Assembly (NCBI GenBank): GCA_964475955.1
Contig: CAYYZY010000218.1
Span: 1 to 12,488, forward strand
Source: DATKZH01 sp964475955
GTDB taxonomy: Bacteria; Planctomycetota; Planctomycetia; Pirellulales; Thermoguttaceae
Reading direction: 5' to 3'
DNA: 12,488 nucleotides
Translations under genes and position numbers: made by a program
Notes under the pieces: model-generated
Databases searched by the model: none
What the model saw: only the letters and a program-made list of their open reading frames with translations
What the model was told of the DNA's origin: nothing
Part shown: in pieces, positions 12,409 through 12,488 of the stretch
Layout of the letters: each line of letters starts with the position of its first letter
Numbering within the stretch: position 1 is the first letter of the stretch

Positions 12409-12488
12409 TAGTGCTCTGTCACAGCTAAAAAGGCGGGTTGGCGGATTTGAGCATATCGGCGATTCTGTGTGGCACAAGGAGGTGTGCC
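12409..12488 (+). mobile_element. Probable left end of an insertion sequence (transposase beyond the window)
   Basis: The stretch beginning TAGTGCTCTGTCACAG resembles terminal inverted repeats of IS630/IS5-like elements that I recall from planctomycete and other genomes. The window ends with a strong Shine-Dalgarno (AAGGAGGTG) about where a transposase start would follow. No transposase codons are inside the window, so the identity and family are inferred. Two CGTCCACT direct repeats lie just before it, at 12385-12392 and 12402-12409. Confidence 0.35.
12471..12488 (+). promoter_or_regulatory. Hairpin displaying a Shine-Dalgarno in its loop
   Basis: GGCACA (12471-12476) and TGTGCC (12483-12488) form a perfect 6-bp stem, and the loop between them is exactly AGGAGG. 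The next gene would start just outside the window. The fold could tune access of ribosomes to that gene. Confidence 0.4.

Overview
The window is high-GC bacterial chromosome. I infer a planctomycete (Pirellulales-like) from three things: a secreted Cys-type sulfatase, a Tat-exported sugar-isomerase-like TIM barrel beside a UroD-family protein, and long intergenic spacers full of palindromic repeats. No rRNA, tRNA or CRISPR array is visible. I identify ten complete protein genes with reasonable starts. The right edge looks like the end of an insertion sequence.

Layout. A GT4 glycosyltransferase (minus strand) and queA (plus strand) diverge from a short promoter region around 1211-1345. A palindromic spacer follows. 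Next is a plus-strand run: a Nudix-family protein, a NifS/IscS-type cysteine desulfurase and an A-type Fe-S carrier protein. The carrier has its own probable promoter and an 18-bp perfect palindrome upstream. A second copy of the spacer repeat (about 125 bp, with terminal inverted repeats) follows it, so two directly oriented copies bracket the Nudix/Fe-S block.

From about 5390 to 7350 lies a minus-strand two-gene module: an ABC/SMC-like AAA ATPase, then a DUF4276 (Toprim-like) protein 12 nt downstream. A good sigma70-like promoter precedes the ATPase. This is the best candidate for an under-described system in the window. It resembles ATPase + Toprim anti-phage pairs such as PARIS (AriA/AriB) and AbiL, but it uses a DUF4276 effector. 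The ATPase gene also contains an AT-richer internal patch.

From 7613 to 11371 three more minus-strand genes follow one another: a Tat-signal TIM-barrel sugar isomerase/epimerase-like protein, a UroD/MtaA-like protein 34 nt downstream, and a secreted sulfatase after a 200-nt repeat-bearing spacer. They suggest catabolism of complex or sulfated carbohydrates, or of methylated compounds, but the substrate cannot be read from the sequence. A plus-strand hypothetical gene with a possible helix-turn-helix comes last. The window then ends in a probable IS terminus whose Shine-Dalgarno sequence sits in a hairpin loop.
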